The translations under genes and the position numbers were made by a program. 64,000 bases of DNA from Spirochaeta isovalerica (GTDB lineage: Bacteria > Spirochaetota > Spirochaetia > DSM-2461), in contig NZ_JACHGJ010000001.1 in NCBI RefSeq assembly GCF_014207565.1, positions 248,001 through 312,000 of the forward strand. Direction: 5' to 3'. Below the pieces are notes generated by a model that was not told the origin of the DNA, ran no database searches, and saw only the letters and a program-made list of their open reading frames with translations. Each line of letters starts with the position of its first letter. Within the stretch, counting starts at the first letter, position 1. Shown here piece by piece: positions 34,407 through 42,420 of this stretch.

Positions 34407-34465
34407 TCAACGAAAACTGAGTATATCTATTAACCTATATCCGGTCAATAGATATATAAAATTCC

Positions 34466-35368
34466 TCATAGAAAACCGTGAAAATCTTCGATTTTCTCCA
34501 TTCCGTTTTCTGACATATAATCTTCGATTCCTTCCGCGACCTTCAGAGGAAGCCGGGGATCGACAAATAAACCCGTTCCGACCTGAACGGCGGAGGCACC
34601 GGCCAGAAGGTATTGAATCGCATCATCGGCACACATGATTCCTCCCAGTCCTATTACCGGTATGGAAACGGATCGGGAAACCGTGTAAGTTGCGGCGACG
34701 CCCACAGGCCTAACAGCGGGACCGGATAACCCGGCAATGCCGGCGGGTATAACGGATCTTCGTTTTCTCGTATCTATAACCATTCCCCTGACCGTATTTA
34801 TACAGGATACGGCATCAGCCCCTCCGGCTTCGGCGGCTTTTGCAATGACAGAGATATCCGTTACATTAGGTGTCAGTTTGACGATAAGAGGCTTCTGGGT
34901 CATTTTTCTCAAAGAAGCTGTCAGAGTTTCCACTTGAACAGGATCGGTCCCGAAAGCCAGTCCGCCGTGTTTGACATTGGGGCAGGATATATTAATCTCA
35001 TAGCCGTCGATACAGGACAGGTTTCCGGTTTTTTCAAGAACAGTTCTATAGTCATCTTCAGTTGAACCGCTCACATTGAGTATGACTGTCGTGTTCAATG
35101 TGTCGAGAAAAGGAACTTTTTCTGTCAGAAATCTCTCTACGCCGGGATTAGCCAGGCCTATGGAGTTGAGAATACCCGATGGTGTTTCAACCAGTCTGGG
35201 GACGGCGTTTCCCGGTCTCGCTTCCGGTGTCAGGGCTTTCGTGTAAATAGCTCCCAGTCTGGAGAGATCTATAAGTTCCCCGTATTCCTCTCCGAATCCG
35301 AAAGTTCCCGATGCTGTTCCAACCGGGTTGGACATCATAATTGATCCTATTTTTACTGTCAGGTCCAT
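34466..35368 (-). CDS. pyrD: Dihydroorotate dehydrogenase, catalytic subunit (class 1B)
   Basis: A 300-residue FMN enzyme that oxidises dihydroorotate to orotate in pyrimidine synthesis. GTASGTFGFGEEY near the start, the catalytic-cysteine loop NISCPNVKHGG, and the FMN phosphate motifs VIGLGGIMCADDAIQYLLAGASAVQVGT are typical. Cys as the base and the adjacent pyrK show class 1B, which uses NAD+ through PyrK. The start overlaps pyrK by 10 nt. Confidence 0.96.
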   Translation of the reverse strand: MDLTVKIGSIMMSNPVGTASGTFGFGEEYGELIDLSRLGAIYTKALTPEARPGNAVPRLVETPSGILNSIGLANPGVERFLTEKVPFLDTLNTTVILNVSGSTEDDYRTVLEKTGNLSCIDGYEINISCPNVKHGGLAFGTDPVQVETLTASLRKMTQKPLIVKLTPNVTDISVIAKAAEAGGADAVSCINTVRGMVIDTRKRRSVIPAGIAGLSGPAVRPVGVAATYTVSRSVSIPVIGLGGIMCADDAIQYLLAGASAVQVGTGLFVDPRLPLKVAEGIEDYMSENGMEKIEDFHGFL

Positions 35369-36144
35369 TTTATCTCTCCACCGGAGAATACGGGGCCGTC
35401 CTTACAGACTCTCGCGTATTTTTTTTCATCTGTGGTTTCGCAGGTACAGCCCATACAGGCTCCCACACCGCAGGCCATCACTTCTTCAAGAGAAACATAG
35501 GAACTTTTCCCGGTTTCTTCCGCATAGTTTTGACAACCCATAAGCATCGGTTTCGGACCGCAGGAATAAATGACAGTGCCGCTATCAGGATCGGGATTGC
35601 TTTTCATATAATCCACAACATTTCCTTTGAATCCGGCTGAACCGTCATCGGTACATATAATTGTTCTGATTGAATTATCCAGTGCCGGGTACGGAACAAG
35701 ATGTTCCGATCTGCATCCAATTATCAACAAAGGATCTTTCTTCTCTCTCTTCAATTCGTCGGCAAGATATAACATGGGTCCGGTTCCGATACCGCCTGCC
35801 ACGACGATGTGATTTTTTTTCCCGGCATCCATGGCCGTTACTTTTTGAGAAAAACTGTTACCGAGAGGTCCGAGGATATCGATAGGATCTCCCGGATTCA
35901 TTTCACTTAAAAGTTCAGTTGCCTTGCCGATTTTCTGAAAAATGATCGATGCGGTACGGCTGCTGCTGTCGAAGGCGGAAAGGGCGAAAGGTCTGCGAAG
36001 CAGGGGAGAAGAAACATCGCCAACCCTGATGGTCAGAAACTGCCCGGCACGGGGGACTTCATCAATCGGCCAATGAAAATCAAGTCTGAAATATCCGGTT
36101 GCGACCGGATTCAGGTTCTGTATTTGAGAAAAAAACTGTTGCAA
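35359..36144 (-). CDS. pyrK: Dihydroorotate dehydrogenase electron-transfer subunit
   Basis: A 261-residue FAD and [2Fe-2S] protein that passes electrons from PyrD to NAD+. The FAD motif is RRPFALSAFD, the NAD-binding region has VAGGIGTGPMLYLADEL, and the C-terminal cluster ligands are in CGVGACMGCTCE and a final ARVC. It lies 4 nt after the DtxR-type regulator gene and overlaps pyrD, forming a three-gene operon. Confidence 0.95.
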   Translation of the reverse strand: MQQFFSQIQNLNPVATGYFRLDFHWPIDEVPRAGQFLTIRVGDVSSPLLRRPFALSAFDSSSRTASIIFQKIGKATELLSEMNPGDPIDILGPLGNSFSQKVTAMDAGKKNHIVVAGGIGTGPMLYLADELKREKKDPLLIIGCRSEHLVPYPALDNSIRTIICTDDGSAGFKGNVVDYMKSNPDPDSGTVIYSCGPKPMLMGCQNYAEETGKSSYVSLEEVMACGVGACMGCTCETTDEKKYARVCKDGPVFSGGEIKWT

Positions 36145-36148
36145 ATGA

Positions 36149-36589
36149 CTACTCCGAAATAATATCCTGCCACGATTGCCCGGAAAGCTCTCCGGTATCC
36201 AGACCTTTCAGGACATAATCTGTGAGGTTTTTGATTCTCAAAGCAGTGTTCTGACTGATGGCATGTTCGATTTTACAGGCTTCCTCTTCCGATTGATCGT
36301 CATCTAGAAGAAGAACAGATTTCAAAAAATTCTTAAGGATGTCGTGCTTTTTTCTGATAGATCTGGCAATTTTCAGGCCTTCTCTGGATAAATTGATGAA
36401 AGAATTTCGTTCGTACTCGACTAATCCTTTGCTTCTGAGGTTTTTCTGGGCTCCTGTTACAGAAGGCATCTGAACGGATAGAAATTCAGCTATATCCTTA
36501 ACTCGTGCGACTCTGTTTTTTTCTTCAAGAAAAAGAATTGCTTCCAGGTAGTCTTCAAGACTTGTAGTAAGTTGTTCGCTTTTTTTCAT
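36149..36589 (-). CDS. DtxR/MntR-family metal-dependent regulator
   Basis: A 146-residue regulator. N-terminal winged helix: LTTSLEDYLEAILFLEE ... RVKDIAEFLSVQMPSVTGAQKNLRSKGLVEYE. Then the metal-sensing helices with KKHDILKNFL and EEEACKIEHAIS, which hold the Cys/Glu/His ligands of the family. There is no SH3 domain, as in short MntR-type members. Such proteins sense Fe(II) or Mn(II). It is first gene in an operon with pyrK and pyrD, an unusual pairing. Confidence 0.88.
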   Translation of the reverse strand: MKKSEQLTTSLEDYLEAILFLEEKNRVARVKDIAEFLSVQMPSVTGAQKNLRSKGLVEYERNSFINLSREGLKIARSIRKKHDILKNFLKSVLLLDDDQSEEEACKIEHAISQNTALRIKNLTDYVLKGLDTGELSGQSWQDIISE

Positions 36590-36650
36590 AGTATCTAAAA
36601 AATATCAGATAAATGATTTATGCACAACTAAAGAACAAAGTTTGTTTAAA

Positions 36651-37160
36651 CTAATTGCCTTCTATCCGGTCTGAACCTTTTTTTACTTCCCACATCTTCT
36701 CCCAGTCCATGCTTTTCCACCAGTCCTTTGTTGAAGCGGCTCTGATTCTATAAGCTGCGAGGCTGTATTTTGAAAATGGCGGAAAATGCTTTACTGCAAA
36801 ATCTGATTTAACAGAATTATCCGATTCATCTTCTGCGAGCTCACCCAGAAGCCATGCTCCCGGGGAAAAATAAGAAATGAACGGGATATCGAAGTCTGAA
36901 TGAAAGGGAAGTTCTTCACAGAAATCCATTTTCAGGGCTTTATCTTCAGTTTTGAAAGACCCGGGAGTCAACAGCGATGGATATTCCTTTGCAATTCTCT
37001 TTCTTTCCGGACGTCGGGGTAATTCCTTAGTCAGGGAAACTGTGATAATGGTCAATGGTAAAGGAATGAGTATTCCCTGCCGGTAGAGATGAGTCTTGAA
37101 TTTTCTGATATCGCTTTCTATATTCGATGAAGGAATAAGTGTTGTCAGAAAAAATATCAT
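36651..37160 (-). CDS. Hypothetical protein
   Basis: A 169-residue protein with a hydrophobic N-terminal strand (MIFFLTTLIPSSNIE), a central LLTPGSF region and an aromatic C-terminal part (TKDWWKSMDWEKMWEV). It has no signal peptide or recognised motif. The beginning is faintly like 2H-type RNA ligases, but neither HxT/HxS motif is present, so I do not assign it. It is divergent from the next gene with 71 nt between. Confidence 0.55.
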   Translation of the reverse strand: MIFFLTTLIPSSNIESDIRKFKTHLYRQGILIPLPLTIITVSLTKELPRRPERKRIAKEYPSLLTPGSFKTEDKALKMDFCEELPFHSDFDIPFISYFSPGAWLLGELAEDESDNSVKSDFAVKHFPPFSKYSLAAYRIRAASTKDWWKSMDWEKMWEVKKGSDRIEGN

Positions 37161-37231
37161 TCAATTTTCCGCCGATTAAGAGTATTATAAAGAAAATATA
37201 CGATGATGATAGTTTGTAAAAGGGGCAGCAT

Positions 37232-38002
37232 ATGAAATACAAGGTAAAAGGGGTTACAGACGAACTTGTAAAAAGATTATCCTCGTGGAGCAATGTGGAA
37301 GTCATTACATGCACAGATGCCGCGACGATTGATTTTTACGATCCGTACTTTTCCATTACGCTTGATGTGTATTACCGCGGAGATGCGATACTTTCCAGAA
37401 TCGAGAGAGAAAAACTTTTTTCCGATTCCTTATATTTTGAATCTTCAACTGTAACCCAGAAAGACCGGTTTATGATGGATGATTTTCCCGTCAGGATAGA
37501 ATATAAAAACCTGGAGAGGATTGAAAAACTGATAAGCGATCTAGAAAATCCCGACGCACTTTACAAGGAAAGGGGTACATACATTTTCCACAGGATCGAA
37601 GAGGGAATTTTACTATTCGAAAGAACCGGCTGGCTGGGAGATATCAGACAGAAACTGGAAAAGATGCCTGACCGTTTCTGGGAAATTTTCCGCGAGGTTT
37701 CGCAAAGCAGAATGGAGCATTATCTGAGTGATATCGGAGCTGCTGTTTTTCAGAAAGACAATCTGTTCTATAAGATTTCCATAGCGGGATTTCTGGATTC
37801 GGCATGCTGTACGCTTTTTGCGGTCAATAGAAAATTCGAACCATCAGCTAAAAGATTCCGTGAACTTATAGGTCAGCTTCCTGTACTTCCCGCCGGTTTT
37901 ATGGCAAACTTCGATGTACTTCTCAGAATTGATGACAACTTTACCACTGAGAGAAACAGGGAGGTGGCAGAATTACTTGCAAAAGGAATTATCGGTTTAT
38001 AA
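37232..38002 (+). CDS. Hypothetical protein, possible nucleotidyltransferase-like fold
   Basis: A 256-residue cytoplasmic protein. An early acidic segment (DAATIDFYDPYFSITLDVYYRGDA, residues 29-52) and the later helical region (FLDSACCTLFAVNRKFEPSAKRFRELIGQLP) recall DUF4037-type nucleotidyltransferase proteins, but a clear GS..D.D motif is absent. The start has AAAAGGGG upstream. It overlaps the likely N-terminal extension of the next gene and is probably translated together with it. Confidence 0.55.
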   Translation: MKYKVKGVTDELVKRLSSWSNVEVITCTDAATIDFYDPYFSITLDVYYRGDAILSRIEREKLFSDSLYFESSTVTQKDRFMMDDFPVRIEYKNLERIEKLISDLENPDALYKERGTYIFHRIEEGILLFERTGWLGDIRQKLEKMPDRFWEIFREVSQSRMEHYLSDIGAAVFQKDNLFYKISIAGFLDSACCTLFAVNRKFEPSAKRFRELIGQLPVLPAGFMANFDVLLRIDDNFTTERNREVAELLAKGIIGL

Positions 38003-38019
38003 GAGCATGGCTTGCCGGA

Positions 38020-39507
38020 GTGCTTTTCCTCTCGGCAGCGCAGTTGCCGGCTCTGGAGCTGAATTATTATAATCAATTTAATATAGGAACGAAAACTCTT
38101 GAATTCCCCGGTTCGTATTCACAAACCGGTTCCGATAGGAAATTTGTCTTTTCCGAACCGGTGAAGCTCCGCGGAGGGTCTTATCTGTATTTTGACGGCG
38201 AAAACAGATCTCCGGCCATCTTCCGGCTGGGAGAAGAGGTTTATAACCTTCCCGCCGCAGAGGAACCTGTTCGCTTTGTTTTTTTTATAGAATCAGATAC
38301 AGTCCTGCGGGATTTTTCTCTTGAATCAAGTGATTCCCCTATACAATTTGTCTCGTTCTCTGCAGAGGCAACATTGCCCGAATCTTCGATTCTGACAATT
38401 CTATTTAAGGGGGATGCGCTCACCATTCCTACCGAATCAGCCGATTATCCTTTTTACCTCAATTTCGATTCAGAACAAACGGAAACCTCAGAGAATGTCG
38501 AATTGACTCTCGATTATGAAGAGAGGGAAGACGTCTTCGGAATCAGAACCAGGAAAGGGATGAACCCCTACTGGTTCTATAAAGATGCAGGGGATATGTC
38601 TCCATCGGAAATTTCTGTTCGTTCCAATAATGCTGTCTTGACGAAAGTCCAAAGATCACTGGAATTTCCGGCTGAAACAGCACTTCCTTCCGACCTTGAG
38701 AACGTGCTGTACAGAGATCCCTCTCTCTGGAGGCAGAAAGGCCATGAGATATATGACTGGAATGATTTCCCCGGTATGCTGATCATCGATACCGCGGACT
38801 ATAAAGTGCAGTCTCTGTTCTTTAAAAGGCTCGCCTTTTTCACGGAAAAGAAAATCTCCGCGGGGGAACTTCTCTCCGACGAAGAGCTGGCGCCCCTTCA
38901 CGGATGGAATGCCCATGACTACAAAGCCGCCGATCTCGCCCGCTTTTTTAATCAGGCTGCAAAATCTGATTTTGCGCTTAATGCCCGGGAAATGGAACTG
39001 CGGGAAATTCTCATATCCAATGGTGTCCTTAAGGAGACCTCGGGACGTCTTCGACCATCAGGAGGAGGGATCCTTTCAATTTCCAGGGAATCAAGCGATA
39101 GGCTGAGATACCTTTTTCTAACCCACGAATGCTATCACGGGGTTTTCTTTTCCTCCGATGAATTCGTTGCATCGGTAACTGAAATCTGGAATTCCCTATC
39201 TGATGAAGAGCGGAATTTCTGGCGTTCTTTCCTGGATATGTACGGATATAATGTTTCCGATGAATATCTTTTGATTAATGAGTTTCAGGCTTATCTCATG
39301 CAGCAGAAAACAGAGCAGGCCGACTCGTATTTCAGAGGCAAAATTAATTGGATGTTAGGTATAAAGCCCCATCTTGTCGGAGAAATGCGCTCTCTTCTGG
39401 CAAATTATGGAGATACTTTTACAAAAAGTGCTCAATTAGTAGAAGATACAGCCTTTTCTCTGACCGGTATTAAAGCGGGAGACCTTGTCCTTAAAAGGAA
39501 AAAATAG
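38020..39507 (+). CDS. Secreted putative HExxH metallopeptidase-like protein
   Basis: About 495 residues from GTG 38020. The C-terminal half holds LTHECYHGVFF (HExxH) and, about 60 residues later, INEFQAYLMQQ, whose Glu could be the third zinc ligand of a gluzincin. The N-terminal half looks beta-rich. From GTG only half a signal peptide is made; the frame stays open upstream and codes NYRFIRAWLAGVLFLSAAQLPA, a complete one. No ATG/GTG/TTG precedes this, but an in-frame ATT at 37972 lies 7 nt after GGGAGG, so a rare ATT start is likely. Substrate unknown. Confidence 0.65.
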   Translation: MLFLSAAQLPALELNYYNQFNIGTKTLEFPGSYSQTGSDRKFVFSEPVKLRGGSYLYFDGENRSPAIFRLGEEVYNLPAAEEPVRFVFFIESDTVLRDFSLESSDSPIQFVSFSAEATLPESSILTILFKGDALTIPTESADYPFYLNFDSEQTETSENVELTLDYEEREDVFGIRTRKGMNPYWFYKDAGDMSPSEISVRSNNAVLTKVQRSLEFPAETALPSDLENVLYRDPSLWRQKGHEIYDWNDFPGMLIIDTADYKVQSLFFKRLAFFTEKKISAGELLSDEELAPLHGWNAHDYKAADLARFFNQAAKSDFALNAREMELREILISNGVLKETSGRLRPSGGGILSISRESSDRLRYLFLTHECYHGVFFSSDEFVASVTEIWNSLSDEERNFWRSFLDMYGYNVSDEYLLINEFQAYLMQQKTEQADSYFRGKINWMLGIKPHLVGEMRSLLANYGDTFTKSAQLVEDTAFSLTGIKAGDLVLKRKK

Positions 39508-39614
39508 TATAAATAGCAAATGGGCTGAATGTTTCAGAATCTGTCTTTACACTATTGTGTATATCTGATATTTTTCAGCTACTTGTTTAGTAATTATTGC
39601 AAGGTAGGATACAT

Positions 39615-39842
39615 ATGTCTCGAAAATGTGAAATTTGTGGAAAAGGAACTGTTGCCGGACACAGTGTACCCAGAAAGGGTCTTCCCAAGAAAAAAGGTGG
39701 AGCTGGACAGCACATTGGTGTGAAAAGTAAAAGAACTTTTAAACCCAATATCGTTAAAGTTTCCGCTTTGTTCGGTGGTAACAAAAAGACTGTAAAAGTA
39801 TGTACCAGCTGTCTTAAAGCCGGTAAAGTAGACAAAGCTTAA
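39615..39842 (+). CDS. rpmB: 50S ribosomal protein L28
   Basis: A 75-residue ribosomal protein. MSRKCEICGKG at the start and CTSCLKAGKV at the end form the two CxxC pairs of the zinc-binding (C+) type of L28. GHSVPRKGLPKKK and KSKRTFKPNI are family motifs. I use ATG 39615, preceded by AAGGTAGGA; an in-frame TTG at 39597 is less likely. Monocistronic, with no terminator seen before the convergent hydrolase. Confidence 0.96.
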   Translation: MSRKCEICGKGTVAGHSVPRKGLPKKKGGAGQHIGVKSKRTFKPNIVKVSALFGGNKKTVKVCTSCLKAGKVDKA

Positions 39843-39847
39843 GCAGT

Positions 39848-40621
39848 TTAAACCGGGGGATGAAGGTCAATCTTCAATCCGTCATAGGCGGGAAACACAC
39901 CCCCCGGTAATTCATCTTCAAGCTGATCATGATCTAAATCATGACAGATATGAGTGAGATAAGCCCTTCCGGGGCTTATTTTTTTTATAACCTGCAATGC
40001 CTGTTCAATATTGAAATGAGTAGGATGACTTCTATATCTGAGAGCTCCAATGATAAGAACATCCAGGTTTTGCAAAAGTGGAAAGCTTTCTTCCGGAATC
40101 TCACTGCAGTCTGTTATATAAGCGGCTCTCTTATTGAATCGGTATCCGTATATATCAAGCTTACCATGCTTTACCGGTATAGGTTTTACTTCAATTGAGC
40201 CCACTTTAACACCAGTTCCTGTTAATCTGTGCGGGATGACCTGAGGTTTTCCTCCGCCTTTCTGTACCGTGTTATAAAAAATGTAGGGAAAGCGGTTGGT
40301 AATCTCTTCCAAATCGGCTTTTGATCCGTACATGGGAATAGCTTTTTCTCTGCTTATTGACCGTATATCGTCGAGTCCGTGAAGATGATCCGCATGACTG
40401 TGTGTGAAAAAAATAGCATCCAGTTTGGTCAAGCCCTCCCGAATAGCCTGCAGACGGAATTCTGTCGCCGTATCAATGAGAATGATCGTATTCTTATAAT
40501 GCACTGCAATAGAAGCTCTGGTTCTTTTGTTCTTCACATTACCGGATAGACAGACAGGACAGGTACAGCCCACAACCGGAACACCATGAGACGTACCTGA
40601 ACCTAAAATACTAATAGTCAT
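39848..40621 (-). CDS. MBL-fold metallo-hydrolase, PhnP-like
   Basis: A 257-residue metallo-beta-lactamase-fold protein. THSHADHLHGLDD is the binuclear metal motif; the N-terminal GSGTSHGVPVVGCTCPVC adds the extra Cys/Cys zinc loop found in PhnP phosphodiesterases and PqqB-like proteins. HICHDLDHDQL near the end supplies more ligands. PhnP hydrolyses cyclic ribose phosphates; no phn genes are here, so a general phosphodiesterase role is likely. Confidence 0.85.
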   Translation of the reverse strand: MTISILGSGTSHGVPVVGCTCPVCLSGNVKNKRTRASIAVHYKNTIILIDTATEFRLQAIREGLTKLDAIFFTHSHADHLHGLDDIRSISREKAIPMYGSKADLEEITNRFPYIFYNTVQKGGGKPQVIPHRLTGTGVKVGSIEVKPIPVKHGKLDIYGYRFNKRAAYITDCSEIPEESFPLLQNLDVLIIGALRYRSHPTHFNIEQALQVIKKISPGRAYLTHICHDLDHDQLEDELPGGVFPAYDGLKIDLHPPV

Positions 40622-40746
40622 AGAATAAAAGAATATTCATTTTAAAAACTTTGTCCAGACTATTTACTTCTGGCATATTCCATATTACAGTTTAAAAAAC
40701 ATAATGTAAAAACTCGTCCATCAGTCACCATTAAAGAGAGAAACGT

Positions 40747-40983
40747 ATGACAGTTGAAGACCTTATTCAGGAAAAAATCGGAGATGGACTCGTCAGAAAA
40801 GGAGCTATGAAGAAAAGCTCGGTTCACCAGGTTCTTATTGTTCAGGCTTGCGGAGACAAACGTTGTTTCGGTGAAATCGCTACAGCTCTGAGCCTTGTCG
40901 ATGAAGATGAAGTTCATAAATATATGAACTTCAAATATGCAGCCAGATGTTCAGGCTTTGATAAAAAAAGAATCCTTTCCTAA
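40747..40983 (+). CDS. Small hypothetical protein with type II secretion E N-terminal-like sequence
   Basis: A 78-residue protein. VHQVLIVQACGDKRCFGEIATALSLVDEDEVHKYMNF resembles the N-terminal helical domain (MshEN-like) that often precedes GspE-type ATPases. Here it stands alone. AGAGAG lies about 8 nt before the ATG. Similar short stand-alone proteins are probably regulators or adaptors, but nothing specific can be said. Confidence 0.6.
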   Translation: MTVEDLIQEKIGDGLVRKGAMKKSSVHQVLIVQACGDKRCFGEIATALSLVDEDEVHKYMNFKYAARCSGFDKKRILS

Positions 40984-41040
40984 TTTATTTTACTACCTGC
41001 TGTTACCGTGTTATTTTGAAACGGTTTCAGGAGGATAATA

Positions 41041-42420
41041 ATGAATAACACAACATATGATCTCATCATCATCGGCAGCGGTCCAGGAGGATATGTCGGT
41101 GCCATCAGAGCATCTCAACTCGGACTGAAAAGTTGTATTATTGAAAAAGATAAAGCCGGAGGGGTCTGTCTAAATGTCGGTTGCATACCGACGAAGGCTC
41201 TGGTTGAAAGAGCTGAAATATTCAATAGCCTTTCCGAGCTGAAAAGTATGGGTATCAGGACAGATAAAAGTGAGCTGAATTACGCTAAGGTGCAAAAAAA
41301 AGCACAGACGGCATCAACCCGATTATCTAAAGGCATCAGCTTCCTGCTGGAAAAAAACAAAGTCGATTACATACAGGGAGAAGCCCGGAAGATTGAACCT
41401 TCTAAAGTGACCCTTGATGACGGTACTGTCATAACAGGTACCTATATACTTCTGGCAACAGGATCATCTCCCAGAGCCATTCCCGGTTTCGAAACCGATG
41501 AGGATCGTGTTCTGTCGTCAACCGGGATGCTTGCCATGACAGAACTTCCCCGGACATTGACTATTCTCGGAAGCGGCGCCATAGGCATAGAGTTCGCTTA
41601 CATCATGAATTCATTCGGCGTCAAGGTGACAGTTGTCGAGCTGCTTCCCCGGATTCTCCCCCTTGAGGACAGAGAGATCTCCGAAGCGATTGAGGCCTCT
41701 CTTTCCAAACAGGGAATCAAGTTCATTAAGGGGACCGGCGCTGAAAGAATGGAGAAAAAAGATGACGCAGTAGACATTGTCTTATCGGATGAAGAGAAGA
41801 CGGTGCTCTCGGCTGATAAGGTACTTGTGGCAATAGGCCGGAAACCCAATACGGACCGTATAGATTTGTCACTGACCGATATTTCAATCAACAGTAGAGG
41901 TTTTATAGAAACCGGAGATTATTACGAAACCGGAGAAAAGAATATTTTTGCTATCGGAGATATCCTGCCTTCTGCACAACTGGCTCATGTCGCTTCGATG
42001 GAAGCGGAAATCGCTGTCGCTCATATAGCCGGGAAAGTAACTGTTGAGAGGATTGATGATACAGAAGTCCCCTCCGCTGTCTACTGTGAACCTCAGGCGG
42101 CATCATTCGGAATGAAGGAGCCTGAGGAGGAAAATGCAGAGATTACAGTAAGCCGTTTCCCTTTTACCGGAAACGGTAAGGCCAAAGCCACAGGTCATTC
42201 GGAAGGTCTCGTTAAAATAGTGAGCGATAAAGAGGGACATATTCTCGGAGCCCATATCGCAGGCCGTAATGCCTCTGAAATGATTCATGAGCTTCTTCTT
42301 GCCAAAAAAGAAGGGATAACTCTGGATAGGCTTGCAGAGATGATACATGTTCATCCATCCTTATCTGAATCTATCATGGAAGCTTCTAAAGAAGCCTATG
42401 ATGGCGCTATTCATCTTTGA
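41041..42420 (+). CDS. lpdA: Dihydrolipoyl dehydrogenase
   Basis: A 459-residue FAD disulfide reductase. GSGPGGYVGAIRASQLG binds FAD, GGVCLNVGCIPTKAL has the redox pair Cys43/Cys48, GSGAIGIEFAYIMNSFG binds NAD, and the C-terminal HVHPSLSESIMEA supplies the catalytic His-Glu. It is the E3 of 2-oxoacid dehydrogenase or glycine-cleavage systems, but none of those genes is next to it. GGAGG lies 7 nt before ATG. It overlaps the convergent RecQ-like gene by 60 nt. Confidence 0.94.
   Translation: MNNTTYDLIIIGSGPGGYVGAIRASQLGLKSCIIEKDKAGGVCLNVGCIPTKALVERAEIFNSLSELKSMGIRTDKSELNYAKVQKKAQTASTRLSKGISFLLEKNKVDYIQGEARKIEPSKVTLDDGTVITGTYILLATGSSPRAIPGFETDEDRVLSSTGMLAMTELPRTLTILGSGAIGIEFAYIMNSFGVKVTVVELLPRILPLEDREISEAIEASLSKQGIKFIKGTGAERMEKKDDAVDIVLSDEEKTVLSADKVLVAIGRKPNTDRIDLSLTDISINSRGFIETGDYYETGEKNIFAIGDILPSAQLAHVASMEAEIAVAHIAGKVTVERIDDTEVPSAVYCEPQAASFGMKEPEEENAEITVSRFPFTGNGKAKATGHSEGLVKIVSDKEGHILGAHIAGRNASEMIHELLLAKKEGITLDRLAEMIHVHPSLSESIMEASKEAYDGAIHL

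Larger units (their letters stand above)
33249..34427. repeat. Direct repeat of a tRNA-Pro/tRNA-Arg cassette flanking a kinase gene
   Basis: Two direct copies (about 33249-33461 and 34217-34427) each hold tRNA-Pro, tRNA-Arg and a terminator. The tRNAs are identical while spacers and terminator loops differ slightly. They frame the deoxynucleoside kinase gene. Confidence 0.9.

Noticed and set aside
34339..34638. ORF starting MAGFEPAIPWSQTRCPSHWATF
   Set aside because: This is the familiar false protein produced by translating a tRNA gene (here tRNA-Pro copy 2) on the wrong strand.
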